64,000 nucleotides of DNA, taken from Terrimicrobium sacchariphilum (GTDB taxonomy: Bacteria; Verrucomicrobiota; Verrucomicrobiia; Chthoniobacterales; Terrimicrobiaceae). This document shows positions 35,385 through 44,519 of the stretch, one piece after another. The translations under genes were made by a program, and so were the position numbers. The first letter of the stretch is position 1; every line of letters begins with the position of its first letter. The stretch lies in contig NZ_BDCO01000003.1 in NCBI RefSeq assembly GCF_001613545.1, positions 434,001 to 498,000 on the forward strand. Reading direction: 5' to 3'. The notes beneath the pieces are model-generated. The model made no database searches. It was not told the DNA's origin and saw only the letters and a program-made list of their open reading frames with translations.

Positions 35385-36292
35385 CTCTTCCACACACGGG
35401 AAATCACCTGGGCAACCTTGAAGGAAAAGCGTCTCGTCTCCAGGTCGGGGAGCGCGCGGATCGGACCTTCGCTGGCCTCCAGGAAAAACGCGGAGGCCGC
35501 GCTCGGTTTCACTCCCGTTAGCGCTTGTCGGATGAAATTGCGCCTCCAGGCCTTGGGCCGGGCGATATCATGCGCGAGCAGGTAGAAATAATCCGTAAAT
35601 CCCATCCCCTCCGGGCCGATGACGGATTCCCTTCCTGTCCACGCCATCAGCGAGGCTGCCATGAGGTCCTGATCTCCCACGATGGGTTGATGGCGTTCCT
35701 CTAGCTGGAAGCTCCGGGTATTGCCTCCCTCTGCCTCGTAGGCCAGGGTCAGGTCTTCCCACACTTTCAGGAAGCTCGCCTGCTCCCGAGGCAGTGCCAC
35801 GAAACCGCTGTTGGGATAATGACCTGGCATGCGTTCCACCGCATGTCCTGCCGAGGTAATGAGGCGGCCCCATGCCATACGCCAGGGATGCGTCTCCGAA
35901 AGATAGGGGAAGTGGCAGTCGAGACAATAAGCCACTCCGAGACCTGCCCACTCGGTGAAAAACTTCCACGGACTCAGGAAAAGTATGTCGGGATCGACAT
36001 AAAAGATCTGCTCACAGTCGGGAAACTCCTCCAGCATCTGCCGCATCACAAAAGGCTTTTGAAACCCAAAGTGTCGGGGAGATGGGATCGATCGAAAAAG
36101 GATCTCGGCTCCTTCGAGATGGAAAACGCCCGGTCTGACTGGCTCGAGCTGTGCTGTCCATGCCGGGAGTTTCGAGGCATCGTGTCCCAGTACGATCCGG
36201 CCGCAGAATCCCTGCCGCACCGCGGAGTTGATCATTGCTGCTGCGCCGAGATGGTAGTCGCCTTGGTAGAGTGTCAGCAGGATGGTGTTCAT
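35381..36292 (-). CDS. GT-A-type glycosyltransferase with DxD motif
   Basis: A 303-residue protein from ATG 36292 (MNTILLTLYQGD); the longer frame to 36361 runs into the upstream gene. Unlike its neighbours it is GT-A-like: YVDPDILFLSPW contains the metal-binding DPD, and NSGFVALPRE and IVGDQDLMAASL follow at family-typical distances, as in GT8-like or nucleotide-diphospho-sugar transferases. No membrane segment. The stop of the preceding gene is 4 bp upstream. Donor and linkage unknown. Confidence 0.8.
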   Translation of the reverse strand: MNTILLTLYQGDYHLGAAAMINSAVRQGFCGRIVLGHDASKLPAWTAQLEPVRPGVFHLEGAEILFRSIPSPRHFGFQKPFVMRQMLEEFPDCEQIFYVDPDILFLSPWKFFTEWAGLGVAYCLDCHFPYLSETHPWRMAWGRLITSAGHAVERMPGHYPNSGFVALPREQASFLKVWEDLTLAYEAEGGNTRSFQLEERHQPIVGDQDLMAASLMAWTGRESVIGPEGMGFTDYFYLLAHDIARPKAWRRNFIRQALTGVKPSAASAFFLEASEGPIRALPDLETRRFSFKVAQVISRVWKR

Positions 36293-36296
36293 GTCG

Positions 36297-37430
36297 TCAG
36301 CGGGCGTGTGCGCGTTCGATGGTTGCCGCCATTTTTCCGGCGATGGCCCGGAGAGAGACATGCTCCTTGACCCAGTTCCTTCCAGAGGCGGCGAGCGTCT
36401 CGCGTGCTTCCGGATGCAGCATCATCTTGCGCAGTGCTCCGGCGAGGGCGGAGGCGTCGCGCTCCGGGAAGATCATTCCCCCGCCGGCGGCATTGATCAG
36501 GTGGGGGATTTCCCCGGAGTCGGAACCGATGACGGCGGTTTCACTGGCCATGGCCTCTGTAATGACCCGGCCAAATTGCTCCTTCCAGTTGGGCTGGGTT
36601 TCCGATGGGAGCACGAGCAGGTCAAACGCGCTGAGATAAGCTGGTGTCTCCTCATGCGGGACATAGCCGAGGAACTCTGCGCGGCCGGACAGCCCATTCT
36701 TTTCCAGGAGAGCTCGAAACTCCCCTTCGAACTCGCCCTTTCCGATCAGGACCAGCTTCCAGGGCAGGTCGCCAACCATCGCAAGCGCCTGCGCCAGCGT
36801 GCGCAGCCCCTTGGATTCCACCAGCCTCCCCACGAAGCCGATTACGGTCTCGCCCGGCTGTCGTGGCAGCAGTTTGAAATCCGCTTCCGCTCCCCGTGGT
36901 CGGTAAAGCTCGGGATCAAGCGGCAGGGCGCACACGCAGGTTTCTCCCTGAAATCCCTTTTCGCGCAGAACCTCGGCCACCGCATCGGTGATGGGAAAGG
37001 CGAAACGGCTTCGGCGATAGACCATCTTCTCCATCTGGGAAAACGGCGGCGGATAGGTTTTCAGGATGTTCTGGCAGGAATAAAAGCCGAAGGTCGATTT
37101 CCTGCCCGCCGCGAGGCACACCTGGGCCGTTGCCACTGCGTACGGCTCGTGGTTGACGTAAATTGCGTCGGGATTTTCTTCGCGGAGAAAGGCTCTCCAG
37201 CGTTTTCGGTAGGCATGCAGGATGATGTTGCCATTGGCCAGAACCGGGACCTTGATCACCCGTCCCTTCAATCCCGGGTAGGCTGCCTGGTCGAGGTTGT
37301 TGCCAAACTCATCCCGCCAGTCTGCCGGGATGACCAGCGTAAGGTCCCAGCCCGTCAGTTCCTCCAGCTCCGCATACAGCTGCTGGTTGGTGGCGGTGGC
37401 GCAGGAGTGACTGACGACCAGCAGCTTCAT
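36297..37430 (-). CDS. Glycosyltransferase, GT4 family
   Basis: A 377-residue GT-B enzyme. The N-terminal domain begins MKLLVVSHSCATATNQQLYAEL, an unusual loop without the GGA motif of its neighbours. The donor domain has VIGFVGRLVESKGLRTLAQA and PSETQPNWKEQFGRVITEAMA, with E-x7-E slightly extended. ATG 37430 overlaps the FkbM stop by 4 nt. Function within the polysaccharide pathway inferred from the cluster. Confidence 0.88.
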   Translation of the reverse strand: MKLLVVSHSCATATNQQLYAELEELTGWDLTLVIPADWRDEFGNNLDQAAYPGLKGRVIKVPVLANGNIILHAYRKRWRAFLREENPDAIYVNHEPYAVATAQVCLAAGRKSTFGFYSCQNILKTYPPPFSQMEKMVYRRSRFAFPITDAVAEVLREKGFQGETCVCALPLDPELYRPRGAEADFKLLPRQPGETVIGFVGRLVESKGLRTLAQALAMVGDLPWKLVLIGKGEFEGEFRALLEKNGLSGRAEFLGYVPHEETPAYLSAFDLLVLPSETQPNWKEQFGRVITEAMASETAVIGSDSGEIPHLINAAGGGMIFPERDASALAGALRKMMLHPEARETLAASGRNWVKEHVSLRAIAGKMAATIERAHAR

Positions 37431-38131
37431 GCCTTCTCCCGGGGAATGAAGAAATAGTTTCCCTCCGAACCCTCCTGTCCGGTCAGCGCCTTCATCGTCG
37501 TCTCCGCATAGCCCAGCCCGCCCAACAGTTCCCGCACTGGCGCGAGATTGCGCTCGCGAATCTCCACCATCATCACCGGCTGGTTCGCTTTCAGGGTTTT
37601 CGCCGCGCCGCGCAGGACCTCGAGTTCATGCCCCTCGACGTCCATCTTGATGAAGGTGACGCCCCGGAGCGCGAGCGAATCCAGCGTCACCGTCTCCACG
37701 CGCTTCGTGACATGCTCGTTCGTGTCGGGGCAGTTGCCCGGAGCGAGACTGGCCCAGCCGACCAGCTTCTTGCCGTTCAGGACGGGGATATAAAGCGTGG
37801 CCTCGTGGGCCTCGGAGGAGAGGCCCTTCGGCACCACCTCGATGTTGCCGGGATTCCAGGCTTTCAGCTCGGCCAGCAGGTCGTCATTGATCTCAAACGA
37901 TACGACCCGCTTCGCCAGCCCCGCCAGGCGATAGGAAAAGATCCCGATGTTTGCCCCGATATCCAGCACCGTGCCGCCTTTTCGCACCATGCGATCGAGA
38001 TACCGCAGCTCCGGTTCCAATCCGCCCTCCAGCTCCGTCAGCCGATACCGCAGCGGAATGTGCATTCGTTGCGGCGTGACCCAAAAAAGGACCCGGAAGA
38101 TGGCCCGCAGCGGGGTGATGAGCAGTTTCAT
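37427..38131 (-). CDS. FkbM-family methyltransferase
   Basis: A 234-residue SAM-dependent methyltransferase. The SAM-binding motif is GGTVLDIGANIGIFSYRLAG, then KRVVSFEINDD, and the FkbM signature FIKMDVEGHELEVLRGAAKTL is intact, followed by PVMMVEIRERN. These enzymes usually O-methylate sugars, so it probably caps or modifies the glycan; chain-terminating methylation recognised by the Wzt C-terminal domain is one possibility. Overlaps both neighbours by 4 nt. Confidence 0.92.
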   Translation of the reverse strand: MKLLITPLRAIFRVLFWVTPQRMHIPLRYRLTELEGGLEPELRYLDRMVRKGGTVLDIGANIGIFSYRLAGLAKRVVSFEINDDLLAELKAWNPGNIEVVPKGLSSEAHEATLYIPVLNGKKLVGWASLAPGNCPDTNEHVTKRVETVTLDSLALRGVTFIKMDVEGHELEVLRGAAKTLKANQPVMMVEIRERNLAPVRELLGGLGYAETTMKALTGQEGSEGNYFFIPREKA

Positions 38132-39288
38132 GAGCGGGCGGTTTTTCGAGCGTTAAGGAAATCAGCGTAAGCATTTTCCGTCATCTCTGCAACGCGATCC
38201 CAGGTGTACTTCTCCTCCACCAGCTTCCGGCCCGCTGCCCCGTAGGCGCGCCGCAGGCTCGCATCCCCGGCCAGCCGGTCCAGCACCCGCCCGATCTGTG
38301 CGCCATCATGCTCGAGGAACTCGCCGGTTTCCCCCGGCTGGATGAAATCCTCCGTTCCGTTGATCCGTGTCGCCAGGACGGGCAGCCCGCAGGCCGCCGC
38401 CTCGATCGTCGCCAGGCTGAAGGCCTCGTAGTGGCTGGGGAAGAGAAACACATCCGCCGCCCCCATAGCCTCCGCCATGTCGCGGCGGAACCCTCCAAAG
38501 ACGACCCGGTCTCCGACCCCGAGCGACCTCGCCAGCCCGAGGAATCGTTCCCGATCCGCATCGTCTCCGGCGACGAAGAGTTTGACCTTGGGAACCGTGC
38601 AGCGGGCCACACCCTCGATCGCAAAATCCAGCCCCTTGCGCGCCCATTCGCCTCCGGAGAAAAGCGCGACCACGTCGTCCGCCGCCAATCCATTGGCTGC
38701 TTTCCAGGCCAGTCTCTCTTCCTCTGCGAGGGGGCGAAAAATCGCCGTGTCCGCCGCATTGGGAACGATGCGCACCATCGCGCTGCCAATGTCGTAATGC
38801 GCCCGCAATTCCTTTTCCACCCCGTGCGACACCGGGAGGAAAAGCGGTTCCGGCTTCCGGGTGTACAGGGCGTGCTCGGCGGCCGAGGTGACGCGCAGGT
38901 ACAGCCACCGGGTCAGCCGACGGGCCGGCGAGACCTGCTCGGTTTTCGCAAAGCGATCGAGGATGATCTTCTTCGCCGGCTGGATGTTCTGGATCGTGAC
39001 GACATTGGCGCGGCTCGTATTGGGGCCGATGGAGTGCACGATGTCAAAGTCGTGGCGGCTCAGCATCCGGTTCGCCCGGGTGTGGTAGGTCCAGAAATCC
39101 GCGACTTCCGGCCATTGCACGCCGGGCACGGGATGCCATGTGATCAGCCCGAGGTCGATGTCCTCCGCCTTGCGGGCAAACAGGTGCACGTCGTGCCCCC
39201 GCCGGGCCAGTCGCTCGGCGACTTCGTTCACCGCTCGCGCACTGCCGTCACGGCGGTTGCAGTTGATCATGGCAAAGGCAATACGCAT
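38128..39288 (-). CDS. Glycosyltransferase, GT4 family
   Basis: The product is 386 residues from ATG 39288, placed 1 nt after the stop of the polymerase-like gene; the frame open to 39414 has no homology-like sequence. N-terminus MRIAFAMINCNRRDGSARAV resembles LPS-core GT4 enzymes (RfaG-like: GVSR/N..VAERLARRGHDVHLFA). Donor motifs: VVALFSGGEWARKGLDFAI and SHYEAFSLATIEAAACGLPVLA with E-x7-E. An LPS-core-like hexosyl transfer is plausible but not provable. Confidence 0.9.
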   Translation of the reverse strand: MRIAFAMINCNRRDGSARAVNEVAERLARRGHDVHLFARKAEDIDLGLITWHPVPGVQWPEVADFWTYHTRANRMLSRHDFDIVHSIGPNTSRANVVTIQNIQPAKKIILDRFAKTEQVSPARRLTRWLYLRVTSAAEHALYTRKPEPLFLPVSHGVEKELRAHYDIGSAMVRIVPNAADTAIFRPLAEEERLAWKAANGLAADDVVALFSGGEWARKGLDFAIEGVARCTVPKVKLFVAGDDADRERFLGLARSLGVGDRVVFGGFRRDMAEAMGAADVFLFPSHYEAFSLATIEAAACGLPVLATRINGTEDFIQPGETGEFLEHDGAQIGRVLDRLAGDASLRRAYGAAGRKLVEEKYTWDRVAEMTENAYADFLNARKTARS

Positions 39289-39289
39289 A

Positions 39290-40639
39290 TCAGGTTGCGG
39301 GCTTGAAGGTCTTCTGGCCTCGGTGTGCGGAGTGCCTCCGTGCGTAGTCGTCCATTTGCGGGCGGGGATGCAGGGCGAAACCAGCCAGGATGAAGAAGAC
39401 GATCGATCCCGCACCGGCGATCCAGTCCCCGGCGATGAGCGCGATGCTGCCGGTCACGAAAAACGCCTTGAACAGCATCACTGCATCCGTCCGGATACCC
39501 AGGCGCTCAAAGATTCGGATCTGCCTCCAGATCAGATAGAAAGCCCGGAAGAAGAAAAACGACCCGATCCAGCCAAAGGTGAACAGGATGGCAAAGTACC
39601 CGTTGTCTCCGATGGCCGCCCCAGCCTCGATCTCACCGGTATTTACTCGTCCGGCCAGTCCGGTCGATCCCAGCCCGGTACCAATGGGATTGCGGATGAC
39701 GGAGGAAAATCCGTACTGGGCGATTTCCATTCGCCCTTGGAATGACCCGTCCTTGGTGATCGTCGCAATCGAGCTGACGCGCTCGCTGATCTTGCCGGAG
39801 GTGGGAATGAGGCTCAGGCCCACATTTGCCGCCAGAGCGATGACGCAGAGCAGGATCACGATGCGGAATGTGTTCTTTCCGCGGTTCAGCAGCGGATAAA
39901 GCACGGCTGCCAGGCCGATGGTGATGATGGTGCTGCGCACAAAGGTGAGGAGGATTACTGACAGGATGAGAAGCACCGAGAGCCATCCCCCGATATTGCG
40001 CCACCGCTTCGCGCAGATCATCGGGATCACGGCAAAGCCCAGGAAGCTCGCCAGTGGACCACGCTCGCTCATCGTGGAAAATACCGTCATCTCTGTCGGC
40101 TTCAGCTTGCCCAGATACCCCTCGAATCCCACTGCCCGCACCCAGAAGGCGTCCCAGGCCGGAATGGTGAAATACTGGTACCATCCGTAGGCGCTCGCAA
40201 AGACCGCCGCCCAGCCAACCGTCTTGATCCAGCGGTCGAGGATGTCGTTTTTTCCCCAAGCCAGCACCGCACATGCCATGATTGAGAGCGGCGTTACATA
40301 TTCCGCCAGGGAGTAAACTGCAGCCAGCTTGTTGCGGATCAGTCCGACCGCGAATGCCACGCTCAGTGCGATGGCGAAGGAGATAATGATCTTGCGAAAG
40401 TATCCGGGTAGTCGGTTGTAATTCTGAAAGACCATCAAAAAGATCAATCCCGAGATCACCAGTGGCGTCAGGCTTACCGGGGACAGCGGATTGAAGCTCC
40501 CGGCCATCCAATCCACATAGCGCCGGATGCCGCGATTCAACACTGTGATCCAGACGAGATAGTCGATCAGCCACGTGGACCGGATCATGTAGAGATACCC
40601 GGCCGGTAGCACGATCGCGATGGAGACCAGCCAGTCCAT
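39290..40639 (-). CDS. O-antigen polymerase/ligase-like membrane protein (Wzy/WaaL type)
   Basis: A 449-residue integral membrane protein with around ten hydrophobic segments and a large extracytoplasmic loop near residues 290-350 (MEIAQYGFSSVIRNPIGTGLGS), the typical place of the Wzy_C/O-antigen ligase domain. The conserved stretch NPIGTGLGSTG is also seen in this superfamily. It either polymerises repeat units or ligates glycan to a lipid or protein acceptor; sequence alone does not decide. Its ATG directly abuts the stop of the upstream GT gene. Confidence 0.85.
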   Translation of the reverse strand: MDWLVSIAIVLPAGYLYMIRSTWLIDYLVWITVLNRGIRRYVDWMAGSFNPLSPVSLTPLVISGLIFLMVFQNYNRLPGYFRKIIISFAIALSVAFAVGLIRNKLAAVYSLAEYVTPLSIMACAVLAWGKNDILDRWIKTVGWAAVFASAYGWYQYFTIPAWDAFWVRAVGFEGYLGKLKPTEMTVFSTMSERGPLASFLGFAVIPMICAKRWRNIGGWLSVLLILSVILLTFVRSTIITIGLAAVLYPLLNRGKNTFRIVILLCVIALAANVGLSLIPTSGKISERVSSIATITKDGSFQGRMEIAQYGFSSVIRNPIGTGLGSTGLAGRVNTGEIEAGAAIGDNGYFAILFTFGWIGSFFFFRAFYLIWRQIRIFERLGIRTDAVMLFKAFFVTGSIALIAGDWIAGAGSIVFFILAGFALHPRPQMDDYARRHSAHRGQKTFKPAT

Positions 40640-41767
40640 TTACTGAAGCGCCTCCATCAGCTGCTTTGCGATCAGGTCCCAGGAAAAAACCGCGTCGTGA
40701 AATGCCTGTATATCCTCACGATACCGGGCTTTCTGACTGTGGTTGTTTAGGAAAGTCGCCCACTCCGCCGTATCCCGGGCAAAGTCGATGGCAGTCGTGG
40801 CCTGCGAAAGCAACAGCGCAGCGGGAGCCTGGCTGCGAAAGACGGAATCCGTCCACTTGGAGAGTGTCGTCGCGACGGGAACGCCATTCTGAAATGCTGC
40901 GATCACCGATCCGCGCCGCGTGGATATCCCGTCATTGAACGGCGCAAGGAGCAGATCCATCGCCGAAAGGCACACCCCGGCCCGGTCGGACGGTTGAATC
41001 CCCATGTCGATCACCAGGGACGAATCTCCCACCGCGCGGGCGATGGCGTCGCCATGCGGACCTACGTAGAGCACCTTGGCATGAGGCTGGTTTTCTTTCA
41101 CTCCGGCAAATGCAGCCCCGATCCAGTCGAGTAGCCGGCTTTCGTGCGCCGAACCGAAAACTCCCACCAGTATTGCGTCATCTGGCAAGCGCATCGCCCT
41201 GCACGCCTCCTCCCGGTCGAGCGAAGATCGGGCCACATTGGAACCTACCGGCAGGTGGACTACGGACATGGGATGTCCGACCTTTTCGATCTGCCTCACA
41301 TACCGCTCACTGGAGGCGAAGGCTACGTCGGCCAGTTTGCATATTTTGCGGAAAACCGGCCTTTGCCACCGCCGCATCAATGCAAACTTCCACGGCCATC
41401 TCGGCACCGTGGTCTCGTGAAACATCACCGCCAGCTTGAGGTGTGGATGCACCGCCTTGACGCTATTCAGAGCCTCAGGTACTGCCGGGCACCATCCTCG
41501 TCGTCCCCAGGAGAAGGGGTTGTACTGAAACACCAGCCAGCCGCCATTTACGCAGAATGGGAGTTTCCTGACCGACGAGAGATCGTGCGGGTCGAAAACG
41601 CCATGCACTTTCACCCCTTCTTGGGCGAGATGATCGCCCGTACGGGTGATCACCGGGATTCCGTCACCTATTGCCCGAGATAATGCGCCGCCCAGCCACC
41701 AGGTATAGTCTCCAATTCCATCGAGATCCGGGGGGTAGGCTGCGCTGACCAGGGTGGGCCTCGTCAT
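40640..41767 (-). CDS. Glycosyltransferase, GT4-like
   Basis: The product is 375 residues from ATG 41767, which overlaps the upstream stop (ATGA). N-terminus TLVSAAYPPDLDGIGDYTWWLGGAL has the GIGDY loop instead of GGAE. In the donor domain NDGISTRRGSVIAAFQNGVPVAT replaces the classic E-x7-E, a variant found in a subset of GT4-like proteins. Catalysis is therefore likely but the subgroup is divergent. Part of the polysaccharide operon. Confidence 0.82.
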   Translation of the reverse strand: MTRPTLVSAAYPPDLDGIGDYTWWLGGALSRAIGDGIPVITRTGDHLAQEGVKVHGVFDPHDLSSVRKLPFCVNGGWLVFQYNPFSWGRRGWCPAVPEALNSVKAVHPHLKLAVMFHETTVPRWPWKFALMRRWQRPVFRKICKLADVAFASSERYVRQIEKVGHPMSVVHLPVGSNVARSSLDREEACRAMRLPDDAILVGVFGSAHESRLLDWIGAAFAGVKENQPHAKVLYVGPHGDAIARAVGDSSLVIDMGIQPSDRAGVCLSAMDLLLAPFNDGISTRRGSVIAAFQNGVPVATTLSKWTDSVFRSQAPAALLLSQATTAIDFARDTAEWATFLNNHSQKARYREDIQAFHDAVFSWDLIAKQLMEALQ

Positions 41768-42987
41768 GATCGTGCGAAGGATTTTAGCAGGTCCGCGAGC
41801 CGATCGGCAATTTTCGCTGGCGCAAAGTGCTTCTCCGCGCACGCCCGCGATCGCGCTTCGTCGATTGTCGTCCGTGAGGCCTTACGACCAGCGACGATCT
41901 TGATCGCCTCAGTCAGTGTGCGGGGATCGTCATCCGCCAGCCGGATATCACCATCCGCCAGGTAATCAGCATTGCCATTGGTGCGTCCTACAATCACGGG
42001 CAGGCCGCAAGCCTGCGCCTCGGCCACGGATGAGCCAAAGTTTTCCTCCTCGCTTGGTTGGACCAGCACATCGTGATCGTGCAGGAGCGCTGGCACCTCC
42101 GCGCGCGGGACGAAATGCCTCCAGTCGAGTTGCGACGGGTAGGGAAAGTCGCGGATCAATTTCTCATAACCCGGGATGAATCCCACTCCTCCCGCGATCG
42201 TGAGCCGCAGATTCACACCATCACGGATGGCCCCGGCCGCTCCATCGAGAAAAAGATCCAGTCTCTTGCGCGGAATGATCCGTCCCAGCCAAAGGCACCG
42301 CAGCATTCCCTCCCTGGCAGGTATGGTCTCCGCCACGCGAAATGTTTCCAGGTCGATCGGATAGGGGAGCGCATGGATTTTGTCCCGCTCCCTGCCATAC
42401 ACGGTGATCAGCGTCTGCCGTGATTGCTCGCTTCCGACGAGAATCTGATCCGAAAATCGTAGTGGCGGGAGACCTGCCGGACTCAGGCGTAATTGTGCCA
42501 GTCCCCGCCATCGCAGCGCGGTGAGAGGGCCAGTCAGTCGGCGGATCTCGTCATAATGATTGAGCACGGACCGCGCATCCGTTCCCGGCGGTCCCTGGGC
42601 AAAGCTGACTGATGGTATTCCCTCCACCCGCCCTCGCGCATACTCGCCAAGCCAGAGTACGAGGGCAAATGGCCCTCGGGCATGGTACTCGGAGATTTGT
42701 CTGACCAGCAGTCGGTGATAGGTATGTGTGTCCACCGCGCCGCTGACCCCGCGAGCCACCGGGATACGTGACAATCTCGCTCGTACGCGATCGGCGATTC
42801 TGTTGTCCACGTCGACAAATGCAAAACCGGCGTGGTCTCCAACAGCTGGCCGGGGATCGACGAAGGATGCCTTGGAGAAAAATGTGATCTCGATCCCTCG
42901 CTCCAGCAGGCCGCGCAGCAGCAGGGCGTTGGCGCTCGCCACGCTCCCGGCTTCCTCTGAGACATATCCCGTGGCCGCGATCCGCAT
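41764..42987 (-). CDS. Glycosyltransferase, GT4 family
   Basis: A 407-residue enzyme starting MRIAATGYVSEEAGSVASANALLLRGLLERG. The donor domain shows MLRCLWLGRIIPRKRLDLFLDG and SEEENFGSSVAEAQACGLPVIV with E-x7-E. HALPYPIDLETFRV is the usual inter-domain segment. The gene starts 12 bp after the stop of the GT2 gene. Sugar specificity unknown. Confidence 0.9.
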   Translation of the reverse strand: MRIAATGYVSEEAGSVASANALLLRGLLERGIEITFFSKASFVDPRPAVGDHAGFAFVDVDNRIADRVRARLSRIPVARGVSGAVDTHTYHRLLVRQISEYHARGPFALVLWLGEYARGRVEGIPSVSFAQGPPGTDARSVLNHYDEIRRLTGPLTALRWRGLAQLRLSPAGLPPLRFSDQILVGSEQSRQTLITVYGRERDKIHALPYPIDLETFRVAETIPAREGMLRCLWLGRIIPRKRLDLFLDGAAGAIRDGVNLRLTIAGGVGFIPGYEKLIRDFPYPSQLDWRHFVPRAEVPALLHDHDVLVQPSEEENFGSSVAEAQACGLPVIVGRTNGNADYLADGDIRLADDDPRTLTEAIKIVAGRKASRTTIDEARSRACAEKHFAPAKIADRLADLLKSFARS

Positions 42988-42999
42988 CGTCCGTATACG

Positions 43000-43905
43000 C
43001 TACAGCCCGAGTTTGCGGGGAGCACGCCCCAGCTTTTGCTGTTCCAGCCAGAAGGGACTGCGCGGTTGGGCGTGGTATTTCATCAGCCAACCGGGCAGAA
43101 GGCCTAAAAAAAACAAATACTCCGCAGCGAATCTCCCTGCCGCCCTGATGTTGTCTCCCGACCATTTCCGGCCCCGGAACCGGCTCAGGATCACCAACAG
43201 CACGTGGCGGGGCAGCCTCCAGGCCACCTGTGCCGTCGTGCCGCCGAAGTCATAGGTGCTGATCACTCTCGACTCCCAGCGGCGGGCCAGCCTGCCTGCG
43301 GGCGGAGCACTCCGCAGAGGATGCCCGACGACTGCCTTGGGCAGGAAGACGACCTTTCCGCCCTTGAGATTCCATCGCGCGGCAAACTCCGTATCTTCAA
43401 AAGCAGCCATCGGGAAGCGCTCGTCGAAAGCTCCTGCCTCCAGAAAAGCCCTGCGGGAAATGGCAAAGTTGCACGAGATCAGCGCTCCGCCGCCGGGATT
43501 GTGCGGCGCCTCGGTCAGCAGGGAATCTGCTGATCCCTGGCGAATCGTAGCCCCCTCGAAAGCGATGTCCTCCTCGGCACTGTGATGGCCAAACTCCTCG
43601 AGGTAGGCGCGGAGAAAATCCACTCCCGGCTCGCAATCGTCATCGAGGAAGATGAGCCATTCGCCTGAAGCCGCCCTCGCGCCTGCATTGCGATTGGCTG
43701 CTGGCCCGCGCCGCGGACCGACGATGTGGCGTACCAGGGGAAACCGCTCCGAAAGCATCTTTCTGGTCTCGTCGTCGCGGCTATCATCACAGATGATGGT
43801 TTCCACTCCTGCGGCGGAGGCTTGTGGCATTACCCGGGTGAGGCACTCGGCGAGTTCGCGAGGTCGCTGATACGTGGGAATAAGGAGTGTCGCTTTCGCG
43901 TTCAT
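43000..43905 (-). CDS. Glycosyltransferase, GT2 family
   Basis: A 301-residue inverting GT-A enzyme, the only classic GT2 in the operon. N-terminus ATLLIPTYQRPRELAECLTRVM, then TIICDDSRDDE, and the DxD in EWLIFLDDDCEPG. The acceptor side is GGALISCNFAISRRAFLEAGAFDERFPMAA-like, with EDTEF as the probable catalytic-base motif. No clear transmembrane helix except a short hydrophobic LLVILS stretch near the end, so it is cytoplasmic or membrane-associated. Starts in a 4-nt overlap with the acyltransferase gene. Confidence 0.92.
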   Translation of the reverse strand: MNAKATLLIPTYQRPRELAECLTRVMPQASAAGVETIICDDSRDDETRKMLSERFPLVRHIVGPRRGPAANRNAGARAASGEWLIFLDDDCEPGVDFLRAYLEEFGHHSAEEDIAFEGATIRQGSADSLLTEAPHNPGGGALISCNFAISRRAFLEAGAFDERFPMAAFEDTEFAARWNLKGGKVVFLPKAVVGHPLRSAPPAGRLARRWESRVISTYDFGGTTAQVAWRLPRHVLLVILSRFRGRKWSGDNIRAAGRFAAEYLFFLGLLPGWLMKYHAQPRSPFWLEQQKLGRAPRKLGL

Positions 43906-44519
43906 TCCAGATCGGCCTCCGTCTCGTTCCGAAAGCGAATGACGCGGGCGGGATTCCCCGCAACGATGGCCCAGTCGGGTATGTCTTTGGCGACCACGGC
44001 TCCCGCTCCGATGATGGCGTGATTGCCGATCCTTACTCCGGGTAGAATGATCGCCCGCGTCCCGATCCAGACGTCATCGCCGATCCATACTGGTTCCATG
44101 GGCATATTGCCCTGCTGCATCACCGGAATGTCGATCCGGTCAAAGCGATGGTTGACGGTCCATATGACGACCTCGGGACCCATGATCGTGCAGTTCCCAA
44201 TATGGACCTCGCCGCGCAGGTCGCAGTCGATGCCGAGATCGGAGTCGTCACCCAGCCAGATGGTATTTCCTCGTCCAAAGGTCGCCCCATGCTCGATGTT
44301 CACCCTCTGGCCGCAATGCGCCAGCAGTTTCCCGGCGGTGAATCGACGGCATGCCTTGAAGAACGAGCCTCCCCAGCGGCTGTAGGAACACGGCAGAGGC
44401 TTGGCGAGGAGCGTATACGCCGCAAACCAGATGTTGTTCCTCAGGGCTTTCAGGGAGAGATTGATCAAGCGGTCCGTTGTTTGAGAGCAGTTTATCCTGC
44501 CGCCGCCACCTGTTGCCAA
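43902..44519 (-). CDS. Hexapeptide-repeat acyltransferase (WcaF/LbH type)
   Basis: Up to 205 residues. The left-handed beta-helix repeats (IEHGATFGRGNTIWLGDDSDLGIDCDLRGEVHIG) and the terminal WIGDDVWIGTRAIILPGVRIG ... AIIGAGAVVAKDIPDWAIVAGNPARVI place it with WcaF-like O-acetyltransferases; His in TVNHRFDR is the probable catalytic base. The start is uncertain: TTG 44519 overlaps the upstream gene by 28 nt; TTG 44468 would give a shorter protein beginning LINLSLKAL. No ATG or ribosome-binding site is available. It probably acetylates a sugar of the exported glycan. Confidence 0.85.
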   Translation of the reverse strand: MATGGGGRINCSQTTDRLINLSLKALRNNIWFAAYTLLAKPLPCSYSRWGGSFFKACRRFTAGKLLAHCGQRVNIEHGATFGRGNTIWLGDDSDLGIDCDLRGEVHIGNCTIMGPEVVIWTVNHRFDRIDIPVMQQGNMPMEPVWIGDDVWIGTRAIILPGVRIGNHAIIGAGAVVAKDIPDWAIVAGNPARVIRFRNETEADLE

